NCBI RefSeq assembly: GCF_965184065.1
Contig: NZ_OZ239098.1
Source: Methylopumilus sp026399645
GTDB taxonomy: Bacteria > Pseudomonadota > Gammaproteobacteria > Burkholderiales > Methylophilaceae
Length of the DNA: 64,000 bases
Direction: 5' to 3' (one strand)
How positions within the stretch are numbered: position 1 is the stretch's first letter; each line of letters starts with the position of its first letter. A program made the position numbers and the translations under genes. Below the pieces are notes generated by a model that worked only from the letters and a program-made list of their open reading frames with translations, did not search any database and was not told the origin of the DNA. This document shows positions 1-8,928 of the stretch, piece after piece.

Positions 1-594
1 ACCTAACAAACCGGTGCGATCAAAAGCCAAATTAGCTTTTAACTCATACTCGATAGCTTTCGAAAAATTCTTAAGTAACGAATATGAAAAAGCAGCTCGA
101 TCTAAATTAGCCGCACGTTCTTCATCATTGGCAGCTACTGAATAAGCCTCAAGGAATGTGTTTGCAGCTTCATCATATTTACTAAGGAGTAATTGGGTTT
201 CAGCAATTTCAACTAAATAAAGACGCTTAAAAGGTTTATTGGCTTTTATAAGTGAATAAGAATTTTTTAGATGCAAAAGGGCATCATCTAATCTTTTAGC
301 TTCTTTTAATGTCATGCCCACTAGCAAATCAGCCATAAAATGATCAGTATCATTTTTAGATAACTTATCCGCTATCTTAAAGTTATTTATAGCCTCATCG
401 AAATTTTTTAACCTTAAATTAACTTTCCCATGACAAAAAGCAGATTTGAATTCACCCTTTTTTGTTTTTAAGGCATCCTCATATTGGTTATCACTTAAAA
501 ACTCATCGCATGATTTGATAAGCTCTTTAGATAAAATATTTGTTGAAAAAAATAAGCTCAACAGTATTAATAAAAAATGTTTTTTAAGTTTCAT
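1..594 (-). CDS. Exported TPR-repeat protein (C-terminus outside window)
   Basis: The minus strand is open from an ATG at 594 to the window edge, giving 198 visible residues without a stop. The start MKLKKHFLLILLSLFFSTNILS is a typical signal peptide (basic start, about 13 hydrophobic residues), so the protein is exported to the periplasm or outer membrane. The rest is helical with repeated patterns such as NFDEAINNFKIAD, RLDDALLHLKNSY and KYDEAANTFLEAYS, which fit tetratricopeptide repeats. It starts 6 bases after the ligA stop and probably shares its transcript. The partner is unknown; TPR proteins usually act as scaffolds. The C-terminus is cut by the window. Confidence 0.75.
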   Translation of the reverse strand, partial: MKLKKHFLLILLSLFFSTNILSKELIKSCDEFLSDNQYEDALKTKKGEFKSAFCHGKVNLRLKNFDEAINNFKIADKLSKNDTDHFMADLLVGMTLKEAKRLDDALLHLKNSYSLIKANKPFKRLYLVEIAETQLLLSKYDEAANTFLEAYSVAANDEERAANLDRAAFSYSLLKNFSKAIEYELKANLAFDRTGLLG

Positions 595-600
595 AGTTTT

Positions 601-2616
601 TTACAGTATTAGTTTCAAAAGTTCTTGTTGTGAAATAATTTTAACACCAAGTTCCTTTGCTGTGGCTAACTTGCTTCCAGCATCAGAGCCCACAACAACA
701 TAATCAGTTTTTTTAGAAACACTTCCTATAACTTTTCCGCCGTTAATTTCAATAATTGATTTAGCTTCCTCACGCGACATTGAAGGTAAGGTTCCAGTAA
801 GGACAAAAGTTTTAGTCGCAAAAATTCCTGAAGCAGATTTCTTAATATCATATTTAGGCCAATGAACACCTAAACTTATAAGTGACTCAATAACTTCTCT
901 ACTCTTAGTTTGCATAAAAAAATCACTGATCGATTTTGCAACTGTTGGGCCAATATCAGGTACAAGCTGTAAGCTTTCTTCTGTTTGTTTCATGATTTCA
1001 TATAAATCACCATAGAAGCCAGCAAGATCTTTGGCGGTAGATTCACCCACATTTCTAATACCAAGCGCGTAGATAAATCGAGGTAATGATGTTAATTTGC
1101 TTTTTTCAATAGCGTCTAATAAGTTCTGACTCGACTTTTCAGCCATACGATCAAGACTGACTAATTGTTCAAGTTCTAATTTGTAAATATCAGGTAACCC
1201 ATGAATGAGACCTACGTTAACTAATTGCTCAACAGATTTGTCTCCTAACCCTTCTATATCCATAGCTTTTCGAGATGCGAAATGAATAATGGATTGTTTC
1301 TGTTGTGCAGGGCAAATTAGACCACCGGAGCAACGAATGATCGCTTCATCATCGATTCTAATAAGCGGCGAACTGCACTCGGGACATTCTGTTGGCATTT
1401 TAAATTTCTTAATTGTCTTAGGCCTCTTGTCAACAAGCACCCTTACTATTTCAGGAATTACATCCCCTGCTCTTCGAACACTTACCGTATCTCCAATATG
1501 AACATCTTTGCGAATCATCTCATCTTCATTATGAAGGGTTGCATTTGTGACAGTAACACCGCCTACGAAAACAGGTTTCAATCGCGCGACAGGGGTTATA
1601 GCCCCGGTGCGACCAACCTGAACATTAATATCTAAAACTTCAGTCAACGCTTCTTCTGCTGGAAATTTATGTGCAATAGCCCATCGAGGAGCGCGAGATA
1701 CAAAACCTAACTCACTCTGATAGTTAAAGGAGTTAACTTTATAAACTACACCATCGATATCATAGGCTAATGTATCTCTAAGTTTTAATACCTTGGAATA
1801 AAAACTTTGTAAGCCTTTTACGCCTTTGACACTTGAAGACAAATCAGAAATAGGCAAATTAAATTGCTTTAAAAGTTGAATTGTTTCCGTGTGAGTTTTT
1901 AAATTTAAACTTGGCTCGCATACACCAAGACCATAAGAAAAGAAAGAAAGCGGTCTTGTTGCAGTAATTCTCGGGTCAAGCTGCCTTAAGCTTCCTGCTG
2001 CTGCATTTCTTGGATTTGCAAATTTTTTTTCGCCTAACGATTCCTGTTTTTGATTTAGCAATTCAAAATCTTTTTTAAGCATTAAGACCTCACCTCTCAC
2101 TTCTAAAAGCTTAGGCGGATTAGTGTGATTTAATTTAGTTGGTATTGATCGAATAGTTTTTAAATTGTGCGTAACGTTTTCTCCTGTATAGCCATCACCA
2201 CGAGTCGCTCCTTGAACAAAAATACCATTCTCATAAGTCAGCGTAATTGCAAGTCCATCAAACTTTGGTTCAACCGCATACTCCACTTCGTCGATGCCGA
2301 TATCATCTTTAATGCGTTTATCGAAGGCTATTAGCTCCTCCTCTTCGAAAGCATTGTTTAGAGATAGCATTGCCTGACGGTGAATAACACTTTCAAAAGC
2401 ATCTAGCGCCTTACCCCCTACCCTTTGCGAAGGTGAATCAGGTCGAATTAATTCTGGATTTGTATTTTCTAAATCAACAAGTAATCTAAAGATTTTATCG
2501 TATTCAAAATCTGAGATAGAAGGATTGTCTAAAACATAATATTGATAATCAAATGCGCTTATCCTTTCAATTAGCTCTTGAATTTTAATTTTAGTATTTT
2601 CTTTATCGGCTTTCAT
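601..2616 (-). CDS. ligA: NAD-dependent DNA ligase LigA
   Basis: Seals nicks in duplex DNA using NAD+, joining Okazaki fragments and finishing repair. The 671-residue length matches the family. Visible parts in order are the N-terminal Ia/adenylation domain with the nucleotidyl-accepting lysine in KFDG, an OB fold, a four-cysteine zinc site (CPEC then CSGGLICPA), helix-hairpin-helix repeats around the middle of the C-terminal half, and a C-terminal BRCT domain ending in a TDYVVVGSDAGSK-type motif. The ATG directly abuts the zipA stop, so translation is probably coupled. smc-zipA-ligA is a conserved order in beta- and gammaproteobacteria. Confidence 0.97.
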   Translation of the reverse strand: MKADKENTKIKIQELIERISAFDYQYYVLDNPSISDFEYDKIFRLLVDLENTNPELIRPDSPSQRVGGKALDAFESVIHRQAMLSLNNAFEEEELIAFDKRIKDDIGIDEVEYAVEPKFDGLAITLTYENGIFVQGATRGDGYTGENVTHNLKTIRSIPTKLNHTNPPKLLEVRGEVLMLKKDFELLNQKQESLGEKKFANPRNAAAGSLRQLDPRITATRPLSFFSYGLGVCEPSLNLKTHTETIQLLKQFNLPISDLSSSVKGVKGLQSFYSKVLKLRDTLAYDIDGVVYKVNSFNYQSELGFVSRAPRWAIAHKFPAEEALTEVLDINVQVGRTGAITPVARLKPVFVGGVTVTNATLHNEDEMIRKDVHIGDTVSVRRAGDVIPEIVRVLVDKRPKTIKKFKMPTECPECSSPLIRIDDEAIIRCSGGLICPAQQKQSIIHFASRKAMDIEGLGDKSVEQLVNVGLIHGLPDIYKLELEQLVSLDRMAEKSSQNLLDAIEKSKLTSLPRFIYALGIRNVGESTAKDLAGFYGDLYEIMKQTEESLQLVPDIGPTVAKSISDFFMQTKSREVIESLISLGVHWPKYDIKKSASGIFATKTFVLTGTLPSMSREEAKSIIEINGGKVIGSVSKKTDYVVVGSDAGSKLATAKELGVKIISQQELLKLIL

Positions 2617-3639
2617 TTAAGAAAATAATCTTCGTGCGCAGGAGCTTCCGGGTGAAATATTTTTAGCTACCATTTGATTTTCAATTTTTTCAACCTGATA
2701 TCTAATACGCTCAATATGGTTAATATTTAGTTCTTTTTTATTTGAATCAACTAGCATACATTCGAGTTCTTTTTGGAAATTAGTAATTGACTCTAGCATT
2801 GCGTCAAAAGACTCTTTACAACTTAAGGTAATTGGCAAATCCATTTGAAAATGAATGCCTTGAATGTAGTGGTCAAGATTAAAACTTAAGGGCTGGTGAT
2901 TTAAGGAAGTCACACGAAACAAAGGGTGCTTATCACGGCCTTTGAATACATGATAGCCATCTTTGTTTACTTTAAATCCATCTATTTTTAATGTTTCAAT
3001 AAGCTTTTCATTATCAAACATGCCACTATTTTTAGGAATGAGAGTTAAAGTCATCATATGATCGACAAGAGCACAAAATTGATTCAGCTCTTTTGCATCT
3101 TCTTCAATATTTGAATGTGAAAGCCAAATCAAACTACCTTCTAAATCATTCTTTGTTTTCTCTGAGAGCATTCGAAATGTCTGTGTGTGTGCTTGAGAAA
3201 TCGGGCCTTGACGATCTACCAGCTGAATAGCTAGAAGTACTTGATCGAATGAAGTTGAGCCACTAAGGTCATCTGTAGACTGCCACACATCTTCATTTCT
3301 ACGAATAAAAATATGTGAATGAGGAAGTTCAATAAAGTCCCTGAGATTTAGTTTAGAAGTGGCATGCGTTGCTTTGTTAAGCTTTATAAACGCAATAGCA
3401 TCAATATCGCGATAGATATCTTTAGGTAAATTTGAAAGTAAGTACTTTTCTGAGATGCTTAAAGCTTGATCATGGGGATTTTTTTCTTCTGGGCTTAGAC
3501 CATTTTCATCTTTATATAAGAAAGAATTTTCAGCCTGATTTTGTTTACGGTACTGGACAAGACGAATCCAGTTAAAAATGATCATAATAAGGATAATTAC
3601 AACAGCTAGAATCGTCAGGGCAAACTGAATGTCAGACAT
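2617..3639 (-). CDS. zipA: Cell division protein ZipA
   Basis: Membrane anchor that ties FtsZ to the inner membrane at the division septum. The protein begins with a single hydrophobic helix (residues about 5-23, FALTILAVVIILIMIIFNWI), followed by a charged linker and a C-terminal ZipA-type FtsZ-binding domain from about residue 190, with DHMMTLTLIPKNSGMFD as a recognisable start of conserved strands. The low-complexity linker seen in E. coli ZipA is short here. It lies between smc (22 bases upstream) and ligA (no gap). The assignment rests partly on that position because ZipA sequences diverge quickly. Confidence 0.88.
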   Translation of the reverse strand: MSDIQFALTILAVVIILIMIIFNWIRLVQYRKQNQAENSFLYKDENGLSPEEKNPHDQALSISEKYLLSNLPKDIYRDIDAIAFIKLNKATHATSKLNLRDFIELPHSHIFIRRNEDVWQSTDDLSGSTSFDQVLLAIQLVDRQGPISQAHTQTFRMLSEKTKNDLEGSLIWLSHSNIEEDAKELNQFCALVDHMMTLTLIPKNSGMFDNEKLIETLKIDGFKVNKDGYHVFKGRDKHPLFRVTSLNHQPLSFNLDHYIQGIHFQMDLPITLSCKESFDAMLESITNFQKELECMLVDSNKKELNINHIERIRYQVEKIENQMVAKNISPGSSCARRLFS

Positions 3640-3661
3640 ACTTGTAATAAGTCCTGTTAAC

Positions 3662-6600
3662 TTAATTTGCTAACTCCATCTTCTCAGCTTCCTCTAATGA
3701 CACCTCAACAATTCTAGATACACCCGACTCTTGCATCGTGACTCCAATAAGTTGCTGAGCCATTTCCATGGCAATTTTATTATGTGATACATAAAGAAAT
3801 TGTGTATTTTTTGACATCTCAGTCACCATATTTGTAAAGCGAAGTGTATTGCTGTCATCAAGCGGGGCATCAACCTCGTCCATAAGACAGAATGGCGCTG
3901 GATTTAATTTAAATAGAGCAAATACGAGTGCTGTAGCAGTTAGTGCTTTTTCTCCACCAGATAATTGGCTGATAGTTGTATTCTTTTTACCGGGTGGCTG
4001 AGCTGTTACTTGAATACCTGTATCTAAAATCTCTTCACCTAATAGCTCCAGCTTTGCTTGGCCGCCATTAAACAGCACTTTGAAAAACTCCGTAAAGTTT
4101 TTATTTACTTCATTAAAAGTTGCGATTAGTCGATCTCGTGTTTCTTTATCAATACGTCTTATAGCGTCCTCTAGAGTATTACTTGCTGAAGTTAAATCCT
4201 CTACCTGACTATCAAGATAGCCTTTTCTTTCTTTTTCAGAGGTAAGTTCATGAATGGCAGCTAGATTAACAGGACCTAATAAATTAATTTCTTCTTGAAG
4301 TTTGTTACACAACTCTTGCACTTCTTTAACTGTAGTTTTGTCTGTAATTGATTCTGAAAGAACTACTTCATCTAATTGTGACTCGTTAATCTCATTTTGA
4401 AATTGTTCGAATAATAATTTTGATTCCTGCTCATTCAAACGAGATTGTTCAAGTTTGTCTCGGATTGGATGAACTGCCTGTTCAGTTTGCAATCTCTTTT
4501 GCTCGCTTTCACGCAAATCCATTTCTTTTTGAGCAAGATTGTCACGCGATGCAATGAGAACTTTCTCTCTCTCATCCTTTACTGTGAGCTTTTCTCTCAA
4601 AGTGATCTGAAGCGCATCGATGTGCTCAGTATTGACTGAGGCTTTAGCAAGATCTTTCTTATTATTTAGAACACTATTATCTTCAGATAATAGACTCACC
4701 CTATTATTTAATTCATTAACCTTGTTATCAATAATTTTTAAATTAAAATGGCTTTCCTGAAGTTGAATTTCTGCTTCATTGACTTGCTTTCTAGCGCTTT
4801 CGTATTCAAATTCATGACGCTTTTTAATTTCTTCAGTGGCTGTTTTTTGCTCTAAAAATCTATGTAAGTCACCCCCTAAATTTTGGATGAGAATAGACTT
4901 GGATGTTTTATCAACCTCAATTTGAGTTAGCTTTGCCTTCAGCTCATTTTGCTCATGAGTAATATTGCTATGCTTTTCATTCGCATAAGCAATACTTTGT
5001 TGCATTTTTTCTACTTCAATCTCCGTTTGATGAAGCTCATTTAAAGCATCTTTTAATTCTTCACTAAAGGAGTCCGCTTGCTCTTCATATTCATTTAATT
5101 GAAGCTCAGCTTCATTAAGCTTATTTAATACATCTTTATAATTTTTTTCTATAGACGGAAATTTTTCTTGCAGTGCTTTGAGTCTTTCTTGGCGAACAAG
5201 AATGCCGTTAAGAGATGCATCTTTGCCATAAAAGGAAACGCTATTTTTAGTGAAAATATCACCTTGTTGATTTACTAAAAATTCACCCTGCTCCAAATCA
5301 CCAATGAAATTTTTATAACTTTCTCCCTTTGGAATAAGGTAGCAATCAGATAACCATTCTGATAAGAGGTTCATAAGTAGTGGATCGCTAATTTCAATAG
5401 CATCCAATGCGGAATTTAATTTATTATTTTTTGGCTTATAGGCATGAGACGCGTTTAAATTAGCAAGTACCATAGACGCAGGGGGCCTATGAGCTATTGA
5501 TTCATATTGAGCTAAGATTGCATTTAGTTTTCCACCAAGCGCTGATTCAATAGCTGTTACCCAGTCTGTTTTAATTTTTAGCTTTTCCCAAAGACGATTT
5601 GAAGTGTTTATATTGTGCTGAGAAGTCCAGCTTTTAAGGCTTTCATTTCCTTGGGTATCATCTTGAATTTGAGCAAGTGTTTTAATTTCACCCTCAATCT
5701 GACTTAATTCTTTTTGTATTTCTATGTGATGCTGCCTGAAAGTATCAATTTCTTCTTCAAGGTCGGATGACAGTGATTTATTTTCACTTATCTTTTCTTC
5801 AATTTTTTCCACATCTGATCGCTTATCAGTAAGATCAGTTTCTTTCTCTTCGAGGAGAGATTTACCAGACAAATCAATATTGTTGATCTCATTACTTAAA
5901 AATGAAATACGTGCATTTGTTTCTTCTTCAGTTTTGTGAATGAAGTCTATTGTCGCTTTTTCAAGATTGATTTTCTCTTGTGTTGACTGAAATTGGTTTG
6001 CAGATAGGTTAAATTGTTCTGATGACGAAAGATATTGCGCTTCTACTGACTGAATAGATGACTTAAGTGTATTAAAGCTCTCATCTTTGGTCTTAAAGAG
6101 CTCGCTTAAGGCTGTTTTCTCAATCAATGCCCCTTCAATTTCTTTTGTAAATTTAAGCTGATCTTCTGCATTCTTCGTCAGATTAGCTTCAATTTCAACT
6201 AATTCTTTTTTGCTACGCTCTAAAAGCTCATTTTGATTTCTAATGTTATTTTCAATATTGGAAACTGCAGAATTGATCTCGTAAAAGCTTGCTTGGTTTT
6301 TATTAATTTCATCAGAAGCGTTAATGTGAGCTTGTCTTAAATTTTCTACTTCAGCCTCTATTTTTCTCAGAGCTGCAGTTTGCTGCTCTAATTCATTTAC
6401 AAGCTTCTCAACTTGGGACTGATGTTTTTTCCAAACAATACTAGCATCGCGTTTTTTTAATACCCAAACTTGAGCTTGATGAAACTTATGCTTCTCACTG
6501 AATTCGTTATACTTTGTTGCAATCACTGCTTGAGATTCAAGTTTTGCAATCTGCTGAATAATTTCGTTTACAACATCTTGAATGCGACTTAAATTTTCTC

Positions 6601-7162
6601 GCGTGTCTCTTAGTCTAAATTCTGTTTCACGGCGACGTTCTTTGTATTTGCTAACGCCGGCAGCTTCCTCAAGATAATTTCTTAGTTCCTCAGGTTTGGC
6701 TTCAATAATTTGTGAGATAGTATTTTGACCGATGATGGCATACCCTCTTCCACCTAAGCCTGTCCCTAAGAAAAGATCAGCAATGTCTTTACGCCTAACA
6801 GCTAAATTATTGATGTAATAAGTAGAGCCCTTTTCTCTTTCGATAACTCGCTTTACTGATATTTCTGCATACTGCGACCATTCTGTTGGCGCTTTTCCTA
6901 AAGAGTTGTCAAAAATTAGTTCGACGCTTGCACGTGAAATCGGCTTACGGTTTTCTGATCCATTAAAAATGACCGAATCCATATTTTCACTTCGCATTTC
7001 TTTTGCTGAAGATTCACCAAGCACCCATTTCACGGATTCCATGATGTTGGATTTTCCGCATCCATTAGGACCTACAATACCAACTCTTTGACCTTGAAGT
7101 TGAATGGTGGTGGGATCTACGAAAGATTTAAAACCAGCTAATTTAAGTTGTATAAGTCGCAC
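3662..7162 (-). CDS. smc: Chromosome segregation ATPase SMC
   Basis: Structural maintenance of chromosomes ATPase, the core of the bacterial condensin that compacts and segregates chromosomes with ScpA and ScpB. At 1166 residues it is full length. Walker A GPNGCGKS lies at residues 31-38; two long coiled coils surround a hinge near the middle (about 480-640); the C-terminal head carries the ABC signature LSGGEKALTATALVFALF and Walker B FCLMDEVDAPLDD. The head-coil-hinge-coil-head layout and signature exclude MukB. It is the first gene of the smc-zipA-ligA run; the 78-base gap to queF on the other strand must hold both promoters. scpA and scpB are not in the window. Confidence 0.97.
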   Translation of the reverse strand: MRLIQLKLAGFKSFVDPTTIQLQGQRVGIVGPNGCGKSNIMESVKWVLGESSAKEMRSENMDSVIFNGSENRKPISRASVELIFDNSLGKAPTEWSQYAEISVKRVIEREKGSTYYINNLAVRRKDIADLFLGTGLGGRGYAIIGQNTISQIIEAKPEELRNYLEEAAGVSKYKERRRETEFRLRDTRENLSRIQDVVNEIIQQIAKLESQAVIATKYNEFSEKHKFHQAQVWVLKKRDASIVWKKHQSQVEKLVNELEQQTAALRKIEAEVENLRQAHINASDEINKNQASFYEINSAVSNIENNIRNQNELLERSKKELVEIEANLTKNAEDQLKFTKEIEGALIEKTALSELFKTKDESFNTLKSSIQSVEAQYLSSSEQFNLSANQFQSTQEKINLEKATIDFIHKTEEETNARISFLSNEINNIDLSGKSLLEEKETDLTDKRSDVEKIEEKISENKSLSSDLEEEIDTFRQHHIEIQKELSQIEGEIKTLAQIQDDTQGNESLKSWTSQHNINTSNRLWEKLKIKTDWVTAIESALGGKLNAILAQYESIAHRPPASMVLANLNASHAYKPKNNKLNSALDAIEISDPLLMNLLSEWLSDCYLIPKGESYKNFIGDLEQGEFLVNQQGDIFTKNSVSFYGKDASLNGILVRQERLKALQEKFPSIEKNYKDVLNKLNEAELQLNEYEEQADSFSEELKDALNELHQTEIEVEKMQQSIAYANEKHSNITHEQNELKAKLTQIEVDKTSKSILIQNLGGDLHRFLEQKTATEEIKKRHEFEYESARKQVNEAEIQLQESHFNLKIIDNKVNELNNRVSLLSEDNSVLNNKKDLAKASVNTEHIDALQITLREKLTVKDEREKVLIASRDNLAQKEMDLRESEQKRLQTEQAVHPIRDKLEQSRLNEQESKLLFEQFQNEINESQLDEVVLSESITDKTTVKEVQELCNKLQEEINLLGPVNLAAIHELTSEKERKGYLDSQVEDLTSASNTLEDAIRRIDKETRDRLIATFNEVNKNFTEFFKVLFNGGQAKLELLGEEILDTGIQVTAQPPGKKNTTISQLSGGEKALTATALVFALFKLNPAPFCLMDEVDAPLDDSNTLRFTNMVTEMSKNTQFLYVSHNKIAMEMAQQLIGVTMQESGVSRIVEVSLEEAEKMELAN

Positions 7163-7240
7163 AATATTCTTTTGTTGAAGTGAAGAAGGTGTTATGTATT
7201 ACCAGTATAATAACTTTTTTTTACTATCTTATTTTAATCT

Positions 7241-7687
7241 ATGAACGCACTTTCTTTGGGAAAAAAACCAAGCGCAAAACCTACTAAAAAGCTTGAAACT
7301 TTCACTAATCCATGCACTTCCCGGGACTTCCATATTCAAATGCAAATCCCTGAATTTACCTGTTTATGCCCCAAGACGGGGCAGCCAGACTTTGCGACTT
7401 TATATCTTGATTACATTCCCAATAAAAAATGTGTGGAGCTTAAAAGTCTTAAGCTTTATATTTGGTCTTTTAGGGATGAAGGCTGTTTCCATGAGGCCGT
7501 CACTAATCGAATTTTAGATGATTTAGTTAAGGCAACGGAACCACGATTTATGCGGCTTCGTGCTGAATTCTTTGTACGTGGTGGCGTCTTTACTAACGTG
7601 GTTGTCGAGCATAAGAAAAAGGGTTGGAAGCCAGAACCTACAATTGATTTAACGCAATTTTCAAAACAATCAAACACCCGATCCTAA
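7241..7687 (+). CDS. queF: NADPH-dependent 7-cyano-7-deazaguanine reductase QueF
   Basis: Reduces the nitrile of preQ0 to the amine preQ1 in queuosine biosynthesis. The 148-residue length is that of the short, single-module QueF type with a tunnelling fold. The catalytic cysteine is C43 in FTCLCPKTGQPDF, and the SLKLYIWSFRDEGCFHEAVTN block (written here in two parts, SLKLYIWSF and RDEGCFHEAVTN) matches the NADPH/substrate region with its conserved Asp, His and Glu. It is divergent from smc and followed by two tRNA genes. No preQ1 riboswitch is visible in the 78-base leader. Other queuosine genes in the window are queG at 18456 and queD at 29305. Confidence 0.95.
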   Translation: MNALSLGKKPSAKPTKKLETFTNPCTSRDFHIQMQIPEFTCLCPKTGQPDFATLYLDYIPNKKCVELKSLKLYIWSFRDEGCFHEAVTNRILDDLVKATEPRFMRLRAEFFVRGGVFTNVVVEHKKKGWKPEPTIDLTQFSKQSNTRS

Positions 7688-7692
7688 AAGGA

Positions 7693-7721
7693 TTGACTCG
7701 CCTATCAGCAGAACTTAAGAT
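7693..7721 (+). promoter_or_regulatory. Sigma-70 promoter for the tRNA-Ala/tRNA-Glu pair
   Basis: TTGACT (7693-7698) and TAAGAT (7716-7721) are separated by exactly 17 bases, about 10 bases before the mature tRNA-Ala 5' end. The bases just after the -10 box are GGGCGC, a G+C-rich discriminator of the type found at promoters that respond to ppGpp. Position and spacing make this a good candidate; it was found by eye and not scored. Confidence 0.7.
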
Positions 7722-7731
7722 GGGCGCACTT

Positions 7732-7807
<76 letters not shown>

Positions 7808-7860
7808 AATACCTTATATCAAACGCTGTTCTATAGTAGAATAGCTCCTTCTTTTCTTAG

Positions 7861-7936
7861 GTCCCCATCGTCTAGAGGCCTAGGACACCTCCCTTTCACG
7901 GAGGGAACAGGGGTTCGACTCCCCTTGGGGACGCCA
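7861..7936 (+). tRNA. tRNA-Glu (anticodon TTC)
   Basis: A 76-base cloverleaf with encoded CCA, almost base for base like other proteobacterial tRNA-Glu. The acceptor stem GTCCCCA pairs with TGGGGAC, the anticodon loop is TTTCACG with anticodon TTC, and the T arm is AGGGG-TTCGACT-CCCCT. It follows tRNA-Ala. U34 of this tRNA is a substrate of the MnmEG/MnmC/MnmA modification pathway, one domain of which is encoded at 11857. Confidence 0.97.
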
Positions 7937-7942
7937 ATTTTC

Positions 7943-7971
7943 AAGCTAGCTCTGCAATTCAGAGATAGCTT
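7943..7971 (+). terminator. Stem-loop after tRNA-Glu, possible weak terminator or processing site
   Basis: A hairpin with 6 bp (AAGCTA/TAGCTT), one G-A mismatch and 5 bp (CTCTG/CAGAG) around a CAATT loop, starting 6 bases after the tRNA. It has no immediate T run; a T7 run follows only about 20 bases later. It may end the tRNA transcript or simply mark RNA processing, with read-through into ppa. Confidence 0.35.
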
Positions 7972-8016
7972 CAAACATGCTAGAATCACTTTTTTTAAAA
8001 TTTCCCATAAAAACTT

Positions 8017-8547
8017 ATGAGCTTAGATAACGTCCTTCCTGGTAAAGATATTCCAACGCATTTCAACGTCATTATTGAAATTCCTATGAATGCTGATCCA
8101 ATTAAATATGAGGTGGATAAAGAGTCAGGTGCTATTTTTGTAGATAGATTTATGGGTACTGCAATGCACTATCCTACTAACTACGGGTATGTACCAAAAA
8201 CAATTGCGGGCGATGGAGATCCTGTTGATGTCCTTGTCGTTACTCCATTCCCTTTAATTCCAGGCGTGGTTGTAAGTTGTCGCGCTGTTGGTATATTAGA
8301 AATGGAAGATGAGCAGGGTCAGGACGCAAAAGTTTTAGCAGTTCCTGAAGATAGAATTCTTTCAATCTATTCGCGCTGGCAAAAACCGGAAGATATGAAT
8401 CCTTTACGTCTTAATCAAATTCAACACTTTTTCGAGCACTATAAAGATTTGGAAAAAGGTAAATGGGTTAAAGTTAAAGGCTGGAAAGGTCCTCAAGATG
8501 CCCACAAAGAAATTCTTGAGGGTATTGAAAGATACAAAAAAAGTTAG
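8017..8547 (+). CDS. ppa: Inorganic pyrophosphatase
   Basis: Soluble family I pyrophosphatase that hydrolyses the pyrophosphate released by biosynthetic reactions, pulling them forward. The 176-residue length fits the prokaryotic hexameric enzyme. The hallmark region DRFMGTAMHYPTNYGYVPKT, the aspartate-rich metal motif DGDPVDVLVVTPFP, and the downstream GWKGPQDAHKEI segment are present. The start ATG at 8017 gives the standard N-terminus. It stands alone, 80 bases after tRNA-Glu, and converges on the unrecognised gene at 8551. Confidence 0.97.
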   Translation: MSLDNVLPGKDIPTHFNVIIEIPMNADPIKYEVDKESGAIFVDRFMGTAMHYPTNYGYVPKTIAGDGDPVDVLVVTPFPLIPGVVVSCRAVGILEMEDEQGQDAKVLAVPEDRILSIYSRWQKPEDMNPLRLNQIQHFFEHYKDLEKGKWVKVKGWKGPQDAHKEILEGIERYKKS

Positions 8548-8550
8548 TTG

Positions 8551-8928
8551 TTAAAATCCAAGACGGCCCACAATCTCCGATGGGTCTTCATCTTTAAGAA
8601 ATACATATTCTCCTGCGATATCTATTTCTACCCAGTCACATGACAAGGATAAAGTTTCGAAGTTTTCATCAATGACGCAGCAATCTAGCCATTTTTTTTC
8701 GCCGTTAATCAAAACAGCTTGAAAGCCAATATCTCTCCAAGCATTCACTAAATTTTCCATATCAATTGGATTCATAGCACCATCTCTAAACAGATGCTCA
8801 TCATACCAAACGCGAGTTCCGAGGGAAGAAGCGTGATCGATCAAGCATTGTTCCCATCCGCCAGGATATTTCTCTTCAATGGTTAATCTTCGAACAATAA
8901 AATTAATATGCTCTAATGCGATGGCCAT
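8551..8928 (-). CDS. Unrecognised conserved-looking cytoplasmic protein
   Basis: A 125-residue acidic protein with no signal peptide, no membrane segment and no motif that I recognise. It is rich in aromatic and acidic residues (for example CDWVEIDIAGEYVFLKDEDP) and has three cysteines, two adjacent (WLDCCVID). Its ATG directly abuts the stop of the upstream pseudouridine synthase gene, so the two are very probably co-translated. Codon use looks like that of its neighbours and the frame is clean, which supports a real gene. No function is proposed. Confidence 0.75.
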   Translation of the reverse strand: MAIALEHINFIVRRLTIEEKYPGGWEQCLIDHASSLGTRVWYDEHLFRDGAMNPIDMENLVNAWRDIGFQAVLINGEKKWLDCCVIDENFETLSLSCDWVEIDIAGEYVFLKDEDPSEIVGRLGF

